From Chloroflexota bacterium (GTDB lineage: Bacteria; Chloroflexota; UBA6077; FW602-bin22; JAMCVK01): a stretch of 50,491 bases of DNA. The translations under genes were made by a program, and so were the position numbers. Location: assembly GCA_023475225.1 (NCBI GenBank), contig JAMCVK010000027.1:1-50491 (forward strand), given 5' to 3'. Shown in pieces: positions 17,441 through 25,149 of this stretch. The notes beneath the pieces were generated by a model. That model saw only the letters and a program-made list of their open reading frames with translations, was not told the origin of the DNA and did not search any database. How positions within the stretch are numbered: the first letter of the stretch is position 1; every line of letters starts with the position of its first letter.

Positions 17441-17631
17441 AAAAAACCGCCTCCCCCAAAAATAGATTTGGTGAGGCGGCACACCGCAAACGTCCTTGGC
17501 GATGGCGCAATCAATCCCTTCCTGGCTTCAGGCGATAGCAACCTTGGGCGCTGAGGTGGCCGGCCTCGAAAGTACCTTCTTCTGTTAGGCTACATAAATG
17601 ACTATGGTCATCATCCATAGGCTATTACCAC
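17441..17631 (-). promoter_or_regulatory. Structured leader with terminator/SD-sequestering hairpin; candidate metal riboswitch
   Basis: The 191-base gap between rsfS and the CBS gene ends in a hairpin with CCGCCTC (17479-17473) and GAGGCGG (17453-17447) arms, extended inside by CCAAA/TTTGG, followed by six T residues that directly abut the ATG. The 3' arm is also the ribosome binding site (GGGGGAGG). Folding would stop transcription and hide the site. Upstream, GAGG-N7-CCTC and CCTG-N4-CAGG hairpins could form the sensing part. I do not find the conserved cores of M-box, yybP-ykoY, NiCo or c-di-AMP riboswitches. Confidence 0.6.
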
Positions 17632-18009
17632 TTACTGCATGCGCAACACAGTTGTCGCCTTGCTCCAGAGCCTCTCCAGGCGGTAGTACTCGCGCTCGCT
17701 TGGGGCGAAGATATGTACGATTACGTCCCCATAGTCCACCAGGACCCAGCCAGAGTGGCTGGTGCCTTCGGTTTGCAATGGCTTTACGCCGACGGATTCC
17801 AGGCTCTTGAGAATGTCATCGGCTACCGCCTGGATTTGCCGCTCGCTCTGGCCACTACAAATGACAAAGTAATCAGCGATCAAAGAGACGCCCCTGAGAT
17901 CCAGCAAGATTATATCACTTGCTTTCTTATCAGAGACGATCTCGACTACTTTATGGGCCAGCTCGACAGATTCCAGAACGCAAAATCCCCCTCGGCATAA
18001 TTCTAACAT
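17632..18009 (-). CDS. rsfS: Ribosomal silencing factor RsfS (Iojap family)
   Basis: Binds ribosomal protein uL14 and blocks subunit joining during starvation. The protein has the family core ELAHKVVEIVSDKKASDIILLDLRGVSLIADYFVICSGQSERQIQAVAD, then EGTSHSGWVLVDYGDVIVHIF and YYRLERLW. The start is uncertain. The only in-frame ATG is at 18009, which lies upstream of the transcription start expected from a TATAAT at 18016-18011. A GAGGGGG element at about 17994-17988 precedes an in-frame CTG at 17976, giving a protein that starts close to where other RsfS proteins start. Length is 125 residues from the ATG or about 114 from the CTG. Confidence 0.92.
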   Translation of the reverse strand: MLELCRGGFCVLESVELAHKVVEIVSDKKASDIILLDLRGVSLIADYFVICSGQSERQIQAVADDILKSLESVGVKPLQTEGTSHSGWVLVDYGDVIVHIFAPSEREYYRLERLWSKATTVLRMQ

Positions 18010-18010
18010 A

Positions 18011-18016
18011 ATTATA
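18011..18016 (-). promoter_or_regulatory. -10 element candidate before rsfS
   Basis: TATAAT on the minus strand, just upstream of the annotated rsfS ATG. It lacks a convincing -35 at 17 bases. If used, the message would begin downstream of the ATG at 18009. Confidence 0.4.
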
Positions 18017-18197
18017 GCAAAGATTTTTCTTTTTGGCGAGGTTCGGCGTCATAGAGGGGGACGTATCCGCTTGTAACGGGGGTATCTGAGTGAGGTTCAG
18101 ATCTAGCGAACAGGACACAGCTCATCGTCAGCGCGCCCATCGATCCTGGGCATAGCGGACCCTTTCTAAGGACTAAGGAGAACGCCCATAAAAATGG

Positions 18198-18270
18198 AGC
18201 GGGTGAAGGGGCTCGAACCCTCGACATCTTGCTTGGGAAGCAAGCACTCTGCCAACTGAGTTACACCCGC
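18198..18270 (-). tRNA. tRNA-Gly (CCC)
   Basis: Full cloverleaf on the minus strand: acceptor GCGGGTG/CACCCGC, D arm ACTC/GAGT, anticodon stem CTTGC/GCAAG around loop TTCCCAA (anticodon CCC), and a T arm with GAGGG-TTCGAAC-CCCTT. The discriminator base is T and no CCA is encoded. Confidence 0.97.
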
Positions 18271-18286
18271 TCGCATCTGCATTAGA

Positions 18287-18315
18287 ATATTAAAGGAAAA
18301 AGAGTGAAAAGTCAA
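18287..18315 (-). promoter_or_regulatory. Sigma-70-type promoter of tRNA-Gly
   Basis: On the minus strand TTGACT (18315-18310) and TAATAT (18292-18287) are separated by exactly 17 bases, about 17 bases upstream of the mature tRNA 5' end. Confidence 0.75.
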
Positions 18316-18531
18316 GGATTCTTGGGCTTAAAAGGGGTTAAGCACACCTTGTTCAGCCGCTAATATTGGTAGGCTCTCTTGCTTTATCCGATACTTAGAA
18401 CTAAAATAGAAACCAAGAGGGGCGGCAATCATCTTCCAATGCCCAAAAATTTGGGGTATGTATCATATCAGTGACAGCTATAATCTAGGAAAGGATCGGA
18501 TTGTTCCCAGGAGAAGGAGGCGATCAACAGA

Positions 18532-18864
18532 ATGACTGAACCAAAAAGCGGACGAGAAATGACCGTAAGGGAAGCTGGGCGGAAGGGAGGCAAGGCCGTC
18601 AAAGAGAAATACGGACTGGCTTTTTACACCGAGATCGGTAGAAAGGGTGGCCGGATAGTGGCCGACAAGAGAGGTTCGGCTTTCTACGCCGAGATCGGCA
18701 GGATCGGTGGTGAGCTCATCAGGGATAAATATGGTTCTGAGTTCTACGCTGAGATTGGCCGAAAAGGCGGTGAGATGGTCAGAGAGAAACTCGGCTCAGA
18801 ACACTACTCGCGTATCGGTAAAAAGGGTGGGCAAAGATCTAGGCGAGGCCCCACCGTCAAATAG
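18532..18864 (+). CDS. KGG-repeat stress-type hydrophilic protein
   Basis: A 110-residue, highly charged protein made of about five tandem copies of a 21-22-residue unit of the form GRKGG-x(4)-(D/E)K-x-GSxFYxEI. The KGG motif and repeat structure match the stress-induced KGG/GsiB-like family, whose members accumulate under desiccation, acid or general stress. Biochemical function is unknown. GGAGAAGGAGG precedes the ATG, and a TATAAT lies at 18479-18484 without a clear -35. Six bases separate it from the next gene. The repeat-to-repeat similarity suggests growth by internal duplication. Confidence 0.8.
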   Translation: MTEPKSGREMTVREAGRKGGKAVKEKYGLAFYTEIGRKGGRIVADKRGSAFYAEIGRIGGELIRDKYGSEFYAEIGRKGGEMVREKLGSEHYSRIGKKGGQRSRRGPTVK

Positions 18865-18870
18865 AACTGA

Positions 18871-20172
18871 ATGAATGGTAGCACCGCTGGATACTCCTCC
18901 TTCGACGTTATCATCATTGGCGCCGGACTGACTGGCTTAGCCGCTGCCTATGTCCTGACCTCGCGGGGACGCCGTACGCTTGTATTGGAAAAAGACACGG
19001 ACCTTGGGGGCCTGGTGCAAAGCTACGATTTCAACGGCTTTGCCATCGAGAAGTACTACCACCACATGTTTGTTGATGATCAACACCTTTTGCGGTTATT
19101 CCGGGAACTCGGGCTTGAGCGAGAGATATCCTGGAAGACCGGCTCAACAGGCTATTTTATCGTCGGGCGAACATATCGTTTGGATACTCCCCTAGAAATC
19201 CTACGCTACGACCGCCTCAGCCTGATCGATAAGATGAGACTCGCCCTGGCCGTGCTTCAGATCCGCCGTAAAGGGCTATCGGCCGAGCTGGACAATACCT
19301 CTGCCCGTCGGTGGATCAGTCAAAATTGTGGGGAGGGAGTGTTCACTAACTTCTTCCGGCCCCTCTTGCACAGTAAGTTTGGCCCGGCGATGGATCAGGT
19401 CTCGGCTGCATGGCTCACCGCTAGGGTAAGAATAAGATCAAGCCGCTCTGTCACTGGTGAGCAGTTGGGTTACCCCCAGCACGGCTTTAAGTCCCTCGTA
19501 GATGCCCTCGCTGCCCGTATAAAAGAAAACGGTGGTTCGATCCTCGCCAGTACAGCGGCGGAGAGGATTATCGTCGATGCCCGGAACACCGTACAAGGAG
19601 TAAGCACAAGGAAGGGGGAGTTCTACGCCCCCAAGGTCCTCAGCACCGTTGATCCGGGCACATTGCGGACATTGGTCAACTTACCGGGAAGTGACCTAAC
19701 CCCCCTCCACTACCAAGGGGTTAGCTGCGCCCTCTTCGGATTGAAGCGGAAGATTACCAATACCTACTGGCTGAACCTGGACGCACCAGAGCTACCTTTC
19801 GGCTTGCTAGTCGAGCATACCAACTTTCATGACATCCTGGAGTACGGCGGAGCAAAGATGCTCTACGTCGTGTCCTACCACGCGGACGATGGCTTCATGC
19901 AACAGGATGAGGACAAGGTCATCGAGCAATACCTCAGCGGGCTGCGGAAGGGTTTTGATATTCTCCCAGAGGATGTGCTCTGGTGGCGCCTATCTCGTCA
20001 TAAGGCGGCGGGCCCGATCTACGCCATAGGCTATCGCTCCCTCATTCCTCCCCACGAGCTGAGCGTCAAGGGGCTCTTTGGGGCCGGCATGCTCTACAGC
20101 TACCCTGATCGCAGCATGAACGATTCCGTACGACAGGGTCTGTATTGGGGGGCAAGATTGGCCAGCAACTAA
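18871..20172 (+). CDS. FAD-dependent amine-oxidase/protoporphyrinogen-oxidase-like protein
   Basis: A 433-residue flavoprotein starting with a dinucleotide-binding fold (DVIIIGAGLTGLAAAYVL, then VLEKDTDLGGLVQSYDFNGFAIEKYYHHMF). The last block (SVKGLFGAGMLYSYPDRSMNDSVRQG) binds FAD in this family. The arrangement fits the NAD(P)/FAD-dependent oxidoreductases common next to glycosyltransferases in polysaccharide clusters, related to UDP-galactopyranose mutase and PPOX. It is convergent with the flippase-fusion gene (22 bases between stops), which supports a cell-surface polymer or glycolipid role. A heme role is less likely, since no heme genes are nearby. Confidence 0.75.
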   Translation: MNGSTAGYSSFDVIIIGAGLTGLAAAYVLTSRGRRTLVLEKDTDLGGLVQSYDFNGFAIEKYYHHMFVDDQHLLRLFRELGLEREISWKTGSTGYFIVGRTYRLDTPLEILRYDRLSLIDKMRLALAVLQIRRKGLSAELDNTSARRWISQNCGEGVFTNFFRPLLHSKFGPAMDQVSAAWLTARVRIRSSRSVTGEQLGYPQHGFKSLVDALAARIKENGGSILASTAAERIIVDARNTVQGVSTRKGEFYAPKVLSTVDPGTLRTLVNLPGSDLTPLHYQGVSCALFGLKRKITNTYWLNLDAPELPFGLLVEHTNFHDILEYGGAKMLYVVSYHADDGFMQQDEDKVIEQYLSGLRKGFDILPEDVLWWRLSRHKAAGPIYAIGYRSLIPPHELSVKGLFGAGMLYSYPDRSMNDSVRQGLYWGARLASN

Positions 20173-20194
20173 GTTGCCCGATTGGTTATCCTCA

Positions 20195-23100
20195 TCATCT
20201 TATCTCAACGGCGAGCGTGCCCCTATCCTTGCCTAATAACCGCCGCAGCAAGAGCACATCTTGTGCGTCGAAGGTGCGCAGGAGCAGCAGAAGGGCAAAA
20301 TAGACCAAGCCCGCCCAGGGCACCAGGAGCAGGGGGTTAAGCGCCCGCAGCCACCACATAAATAGCCCCATCAGCAGCGCTGCCACCGTGGGGCGCACAG
20401 CCAGGGCGAGTAAGGAAACCTCACCCACGTGCCGATGTACACTGTACATAAACGGTACCAGAAGGACAACCTCGGAGAGCACAGTAACAATGCTGGCCCC
20501 CACGTAACCCAGGGGAGGGATGAGGAGAAGATTAGCCACAATGTTAAAGGTTGCCCCAATGAGGAAACTCAAGGTCAGAAAGCGCTGCTGGTTGACAGCG
20601 ATGAGAACGTACTGAGTGACACTATTAATATAGCTTAAGGGTAGAAAGGTGATCAGTAGCTGGAGGGCAATAGCCGAATAAGGAAGGTATTGCTCGCCCC
20701 CTAAGAGAAGAATCAGCTCTGGTGCCAACATGGCTGTACCTACGGTGATCGGTAGACTGACGATCAGTAAGACCTTGAGCGACAGAACGTAGGCCCGCAA
20801 TAAAGCCTCTTTGGCTGATTCAGCATAACGTGAAATAATTGGAAAGATGGCGAAGGTGAAAGACGAAGGGATGATATTGAGAGCATTGAGGAACCGATAA
20901 GCTGTGCTGTAATAGCCCACCTCGGCATCGCCCCGCATGGGCTGAAGGAACATGATATCTATCCTGAAGAACACCGTCGCCAAGAGATGGTTCAGCATCA
21001 AGGGATATGACTCGCCTAAAGCGGTGCGTGTCAGGACACCGTCGAACCCCAAACGTGGCTTAAAGAATATGCTCTGCACTAGATAGACGAAAACCAGGGC
21101 CGTAATGACATTAATTAGCACCGATACCGCGGCCAATCCGATGATGCCCCAACCCGCTAGCAGTGCAGCCACGCCCAAGGCAACCTTCAGCAGATTAGTA
21201 ACGACGCTTACAGCCGCCGGATATTCCAGTTTCTCATAGGCATAGAAGAGCGAGCTCAGTCCAGTGGCCATGTTGCTGGGCACAAGAGAAAGGGACAGGA
21301 GCCCAATAACGATGATCGTCTCCAGGTCCAGACCAAAAGCGATGCGCCAGAGGAGCACCAACCCAAAGATGAGCGGAGCTGAGACGAGGCAGAGCAGTAG
21401 GCGGACGATGGTCGTACTGTTTAAGTAACGATTGCCACTGGCCGGGTCTTTAGCCACCTCGCGGGTCAGGAGGGTGTTGAGGCCAAAATTGGTAAGGATC
21501 TCGAAATAGCCAATGAGGATGATGGCAAAGTAATACTTACCAACGGCTGTTGGATTGAGGATGCGCAACATAAACATGGCGAAGGCAAGGTCGATGACCT
21601 TGTTCAACAGAGAAGTGGACATCGGCGTAAGACTGTTCTTGGCTATCCTTTGTACCGTGCTCATCCCTTGTTGTTCCTGGTAGAGCCAACGCCAGGCCAG
21701 GTAACCCGCACCCAGCAGCAGCGTCAGAAAAGCCAAGAAACTTCCCAGCAGCCCCACTTTGAAGGACAATGGACTGTATCTGAATACCACAGTATGCTGT
21801 CCCGGTTCGAGAGCGACCGCTCGGAAATTGTAGTCGGCCTTATAAATACGACTCTCCAACCCATCAACCGTCACTTGCCAACCAGGAAAGTAACTATCCG
21901 TCAAGATCAGGAGCCCTGCCACTGGGGCCGTGACTATCACCACTACCTTGTTCGGTTCGTAAGAGACCACCTGCGCATTGGCCGTGAGGGTTCCTCTCAC
22001 CGCGGAGGTTTCGGGCTGGGACGGATGATTCCCTATAGCGGCAATGCTCTTGGTCAGGACGGATGGCTCCTCCCCAGGACCGGCCTCAAGCACAGCGTAG
22101 ATGCGGGGGTCGAACTTCGCCTTCCTTATTTCGGCCAACGCCTCCGCCGGGCTGGCAACGATCCTAGCCGCCGGCACGAAAAAGGCCCGCGGAAGATAAT
22201 CCTCGTTGCGGTAGATGTTCACCTCACCGCGATAGACGAGAGAATAGTGGGGTAACCTGATGTTCTGTGTAGTCAAGACGTACTTGACGTTCAGCAGATC
22301 CAAGAGCGGTGATTCTAAAGAGGAGGGCTGAACCAGCTTGTGCACCATACTATAGAGAAGCCCGTGTGGCTCTTCCATCAGGCTCCAATAGTCAACGTAT
22401 TGCTTGGGGATAATCGTATCGTAACCACGACTATCCTGCAGTGAATAAGACATCGCCGTGTTCGGTTTGAGGACATCATCGTAGCCAAAGCTGACCAGGC
22501 GGTACAGCTCTCGATCACTTTTTAGAAACTCGATAGCTGGTGGTACGAAAGCAAGCAATCTGGGATCGGTCTTAGAATTGAAGCCCATACCAAAGGAGAA
22601 GAGGTCAAGAACCAGGACAAGGATAGCCAACGGTTGCCAAAGGGGGAGTAATAAACGCCATCTATTCCTGGCGGCGTAAAAGGTGATCCCGGAGGCCCCA
22701 AGCAGAAGAGTGAAGATAAAGATGTTACGAAATTGATAAGAGTAGAGCATCTGGCCATCGGCGAAGGCCCCCTGTAACCTCTCCGAGTGCTGGATGGCCC
22801 ACGTGGCCAAACGAAGGCTTTGCCCTTCCATAAGAAGACTGGCCCCCAGGGCGAGTAACAAAGCCGATCCTGCAAAAAGAAGCCCCCTGCTTAACCAGGT
22901 CAGCAGCCTCCCTCGTGGCGATCCCATCCTTTGGGCTAGATAGTCTGCCCCGAGCCCAGCAAGAATAGAAAGGCTAATGGTATAGGGGAAGATCCAGCGA
23001 AAAGGGGAGTGTAATTGGCTAAAGCCTGGTATCCCGTAGAAGAAGATGCTGTAGAGAGGTGAGCCAAAGGCCAGGAGAAGGGCCAGGGCAGCGTAGAGAG

Positions 23101-24259
23101 AAAAAATGACGGTATATTTACGGCGTCGGCTGAGTAAGGCGACAGCGGCCAGGGCCAGGGGAAGGATACCTACATAGCTACCAGCTTCAACATAATTCTT
23201 AATGCCCCAGAAAATGGTATGAGGTGGTTCGGTTGGCTGACCCAGAAAGTTGTTCGGCGCAAGCTGTGTTCTCCACTGGATAAGGTCAAAATAGCTATGA
23301 TGGGTTGGATTGCCGAAGAAGTCTGGCATCAGAAAACTGAGTAGCTGTTGTTTAGGAAGAGCCCAGCCGATGACATCCTGGTAGGTGACCAATCCGGCAC
23401 GCACGTTCTGCTTTATCGCCTCATAGAAGGGTATCAGCTGGATGGATGCTAGGGCAGAGCCGAGGGCCACCATGGTAGCTAAAAGAAGGGCAGCCCGCAT
23501 CATCACCAACAAGCGGCGTCTTTGCCACCAATCGCTGAGGAGGCGGGAGACAGCATAGAACAACAGGGTGAAAAGGATGTAGAAGCTGATCTCCATATGC
23601 CCAGCCAGAAATTGGAACCCTAGGGCGACGGCTCCCAGCAATACCCAGACTATCGCCGTAATACCCCTAGTTTCACTGTCACGGATGATCATTTCCACCA
23701 TCAGAAGTAGCAGAGGTGCCCAAATGGCTGTACTGACGACCTGGGGCCAGACGAAGCTGACGATGATGAAGGTTGAGAAGGAGAAGGTGATGGCCGAAAG
23801 CAGGGCTCCGATGGGCCTGACCGCGATGACGCGCATATAGGCGTACATAAATGCCGCACCCAGGAAGAGATGCAGAGCTATGAACCAGCCGTAAGCTTTA
23901 GCCACGGGCAGGACATAGAATAGCACTCCTAAGGGATAGAGAACCCCATATTGACCGGCAGCCAGGAAGGGCACACCCCCGAAGATATAAGGGTTCCAGA
24001 GAGGAATCTGCCCACTTCTCACCATCTCACTGGCAAACAATTTCCAGGAATAGTTCTGGACGATGAGATCACCGATAAGGTTATTGTGGGGGATGGATGC
24101 GCCAAAGTGAGGGGCGAAGCTCAGCCAGGGCTGAAAGTAAAAAAGGTTATCGATCGGCAAGAGAACCTTGTCGGTGAAAAGCACTTCCCAAAGGTAGATG
24201 AGGGGCAGGATGAGGAGAATAAGAACGGCCAGCAGGTCAGGGCGCGCCAGCTTCTTCAC
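20195..24259 (-). CDS. YfhO-like membrane protein fused to an oligosaccharide flippase
   Basis: A 1354-residue membrane protein with two halves. Residues 1 to about 865 match the YfhO/GT-C style: an N-terminal membrane helix, LPIDNLFYFQPW, NPYIFGGVPFLA, many spans to about residue 540, an extracellular domain ending in LILTDSYFPGWQVTVDG, and a last span near 840-860. Residues 866-1354 are a complete Wzx/MATE-type flippase beginning at methionine 866 (genomic position 21664) with STVQRIAKNSLTPM and about 12-14 spans. YfhO proteins are implicated in adding sugars to surface polymers, and flippases move lipid-linked oligosaccharides. A neat methionine at the joint suggests that two genes merged by loss of a stop codon. 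No good ribosome binding site precedes it. Confidence 0.85.
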   Translation of the reverse strand: MKKLARPDLLAVLILLILPLIYLWEVLFTDKVLLPIDNLFYFQPWLSFAPHFGASIPHNNLIGDLIVQNYSWKLFASEMVRSGQIPLWNPYIFGGVPFLAAGQYGVLYPLGVLFYVLPVAKAYGWFIALHLFLGAAFMYAYMRVIAVRPIGALLSAITFSFSTFIIVSFVWPQVVSTAIWAPLLLLMVEMIIRDSETRGITAIVWVLLGAVALGFQFLAGHMEISFYILFTLLFYAVSRLLSDWWQRRRLLVMMRAALLLATMVALGSALASIQLIPFYEAIKQNVRAGLVTYQDVIGWALPKQQLLSFLMPDFFGNPTHHSYFDLIQWRTQLAPNNFLGQPTEPPHTIFWGIKNYVEAGSYVGILPLALAAVALLSRRRKYTVIFSLYAALALLLAFGSPLYSIFFYGIPGFSQLHSPFRWIFPYTISLSILAGLGADYLAQRMGSPRGRLLTWLSRGLLFAGSALLLALGASLLMEGQSLRLATWAIQHSERLQGAFADGQMLYSYQFRNIFIFTLLLGASGITFYAARNRWRLLLPLWQPLAILVLVLDLFSFGMGFNSKTDPRLLAFVPPAIEFLKSDRELYRLVSFGYDDVLKPNTAMSYSLQDSRGYDTIIPKQYVDYWSLMEEPHGLLYSMVHKLVQPSSLESPLLDLLNVKYVLTTQNIRLPHYSLVYRGEVNIYRNEDYLPRAFFVPAARIVASPAEALAEIRKAKFDPRIYAVLEAGPGEEPSVLTKSIAAIGNHPSQPETSAVRGTLTANAQVVSYEPNKVVVIVTAPVAGLLILTDSYFPGWQVTVDGLESRIYKADYNFRAVALEPGQHTVVFRYSPLSFKVGLLGSFLAFLTLLLGAGYLAWRWLYQEQQGMSTVQRIAKNSLTPMSTSLLNKVIDLAFAMFMLRILNPTAVGKYYFAIILIGYFEILTNFGLNTLLTREVAKDPASGNRYLNSTTIVRLLLCLVSAPLIFGLVLLWRIAFGLDLETIIVIGLLSLSLVPSNMATGLSSLFYAYEKLEYPAAVSVVTNLLKVALGVAALLAGWGIIGLAAVSVLINVITALVFVYLVQSIFFKPRLGFDGVLTRTALGESYPLMLNHLLATVFFRIDIMFLQPMRGDAEVGYYSTAYRFLNALNIIPSSFTFAIFPIISRYAESAKEALLRAYVLSLKVLLIVSLPITVGTAMLAPELILLLGGEQYLPYSAIALQLLITFLPLSYINSVTQYVLIAVNQQRFLTLSFLIGATFNIVANLLLIPPLGYVGASIVTVLSEVVLLVPFMYSVHRHVGEVSLLALAVRPTVAALLMGLFMWWLRALNPLLLVPWAGLVYFALLLLLRTFDAQDVLLLRRLLGKDRGTLAVEIR

Positions 24260-24273
24260 AAGAAATTATCCTT

Positions 24274-24984
24274 TTAATATCGCCACTTAATCTGCCAGAC
24301 ACGCCAGGCTGCTTCCAGGCTTATCCAGGGCGACATCTTAGATTGGCCTTTAGCCCGATCGTTGAACACTATAGGGATCTCCAGAACACGGTAGCTCTTC
24401 TTCTGGCAAGCGTAAGCCATCTCTATCTGAAAGGCATAACCCTGTGAGCGGACCTTGCTTAAATCGAGTCCCTCTAGCACTGCGCGACGGAAGCACTTGA
24501 AGCCAGCCGTGGAATCGCGCACCTGGAGTCCTAGGATGAGACGTGCATAGAGGCTATTAGCCCACCAACTGAGGAAACGGCGCCAGGTGTTCCAATTCGC
24601 ATCCACCCTACCCCCGGGGACATAACGTGAACCCACGACCACATCGTACTGTTGGATCTTCTCCAGGAATGTAGGGAGGTACGCCGGAGAGTGGGAGAAG
24701 TCAGCGTCCATCTCGATGATGCGATCAGCGTCGTGCTCTAAAGCGAAACGAAAGCCAGCGATATAAGCGGTGCCAAGACCCAGCTTGGCTGGCCGATGGA
24801 TCACGTGTATCCTGTTTGGATAGATGGCCACCAGTTTTTCAGCAATCTCGCCGGTGCCGTCCGTAGAGCTATCATCAACAATCAGGATTTGTAGGTCAGG
24901 GATATCAAGGGTGAAGATGGCCTCCACCATGGCCGATAGATTCTCAGCTTCATTGTATGTCGGTATGATGATCATAGTCTTCAT
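24274..24984 (-). CDS. Polyprenol-phosphate mannosyltransferase-like GT2
   Basis: A 236-residue family 2 glycosyltransferase of the dolichol/polyprenol-phosphate mannose synthase type. It has MIIIPTYNEAENL, VDDSSTDGTGEIA, the metal-binding EMDADFSHSP, and GSRYVPGGRV plus a QGYAFQIEMAY acceptor-site segment. It lacks C-terminal membrane spans. It likely makes polyprenol-phosphate-linked sugar used by GT-C enzymes such as the N-terminal half of the next gene, 14 bases away. The ATG at 24984 has GGGGGAG upstream. The longer reading frame to 25140 would translate a palindromic repeat and is rejected. Confidence 0.9.
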   Translation of the reverse strand: MKTMIIIPTYNEAENLSAMVEAIFTLDIPDLQILIVDDSSTDGTGEIAEKLVAIYPNRIHVIHRPAKLGLGTAYIAGFRFALEHDADRIIEMDADFSHSPAYLPTFLEKIQQYDVVVGSRYVPGGRVDANWNTWRRFLSWWANSLYARLILGLQVRDSTAGFKCFRRAVLEGLDLSKVRSQGYAFQIEMAYACQKKSYRVLEIPIVFNDRAKGQSKMSPWISLEAAWRVWQIKWRY

Positions 24985-24989
24985 GCTTT

Positions 24990-25140
24990 GCTCCCCCCTG
25001 CAAAGGGATGGGGGAGTGCAGAGGGGCGAAGCCCCTCTGCTGGGGTTTTGGGGTGTCCCCAAGCCTCTATACCCCCTTCTCCCGTCCTTCTCTGAGGGAC
25101 GGGAGAAGGGGGTAAGGGGGATGAGGGCGTCTTCCCCCAA
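24990..25140. repeat. Mosaic palindromic intergenic repeat (copy B)
   Basis: Contains two perfect hairpins: a 10-bp stem GCAGAGGGGC-GAA-GCCCCTCTGC (25018-25040) and a 16-bp stem with arms at 25072-25087 and 25097-25112. It shares the GGGTGTCCCCA phrase with copy A and the pattern GGGGATGAGGGC followed by a C-run with copy D. Confidence 0.75.
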
Positions 25141-25149
25141 AATTTGAAC

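Noticed and set aside
17441-17482. Longer start for the CBS protein
   Set aside because: It would run through the terminator hairpin and its T-run. The ATG at 17440 has the ribosome binding site at the proper distance.
17441-17631. M-box, yybP-ykoY, NiCo or c-di-AMP riboswitch
   Set aside because: The conserved core sequences I know for these classes are not visible. The leader is left unassigned.
18451-18484. Full promoter for the KGG protein
   Set aside because: TATAAT is clear, but the nearest TTG-type -35 candidate lies 22 bases away, too far for a confident call.
24985-25140. N-terminal extension of the GT2 protein
   Set aside because: It translates the palindromic repeat, and a good ribosome binding site precedes 24984.
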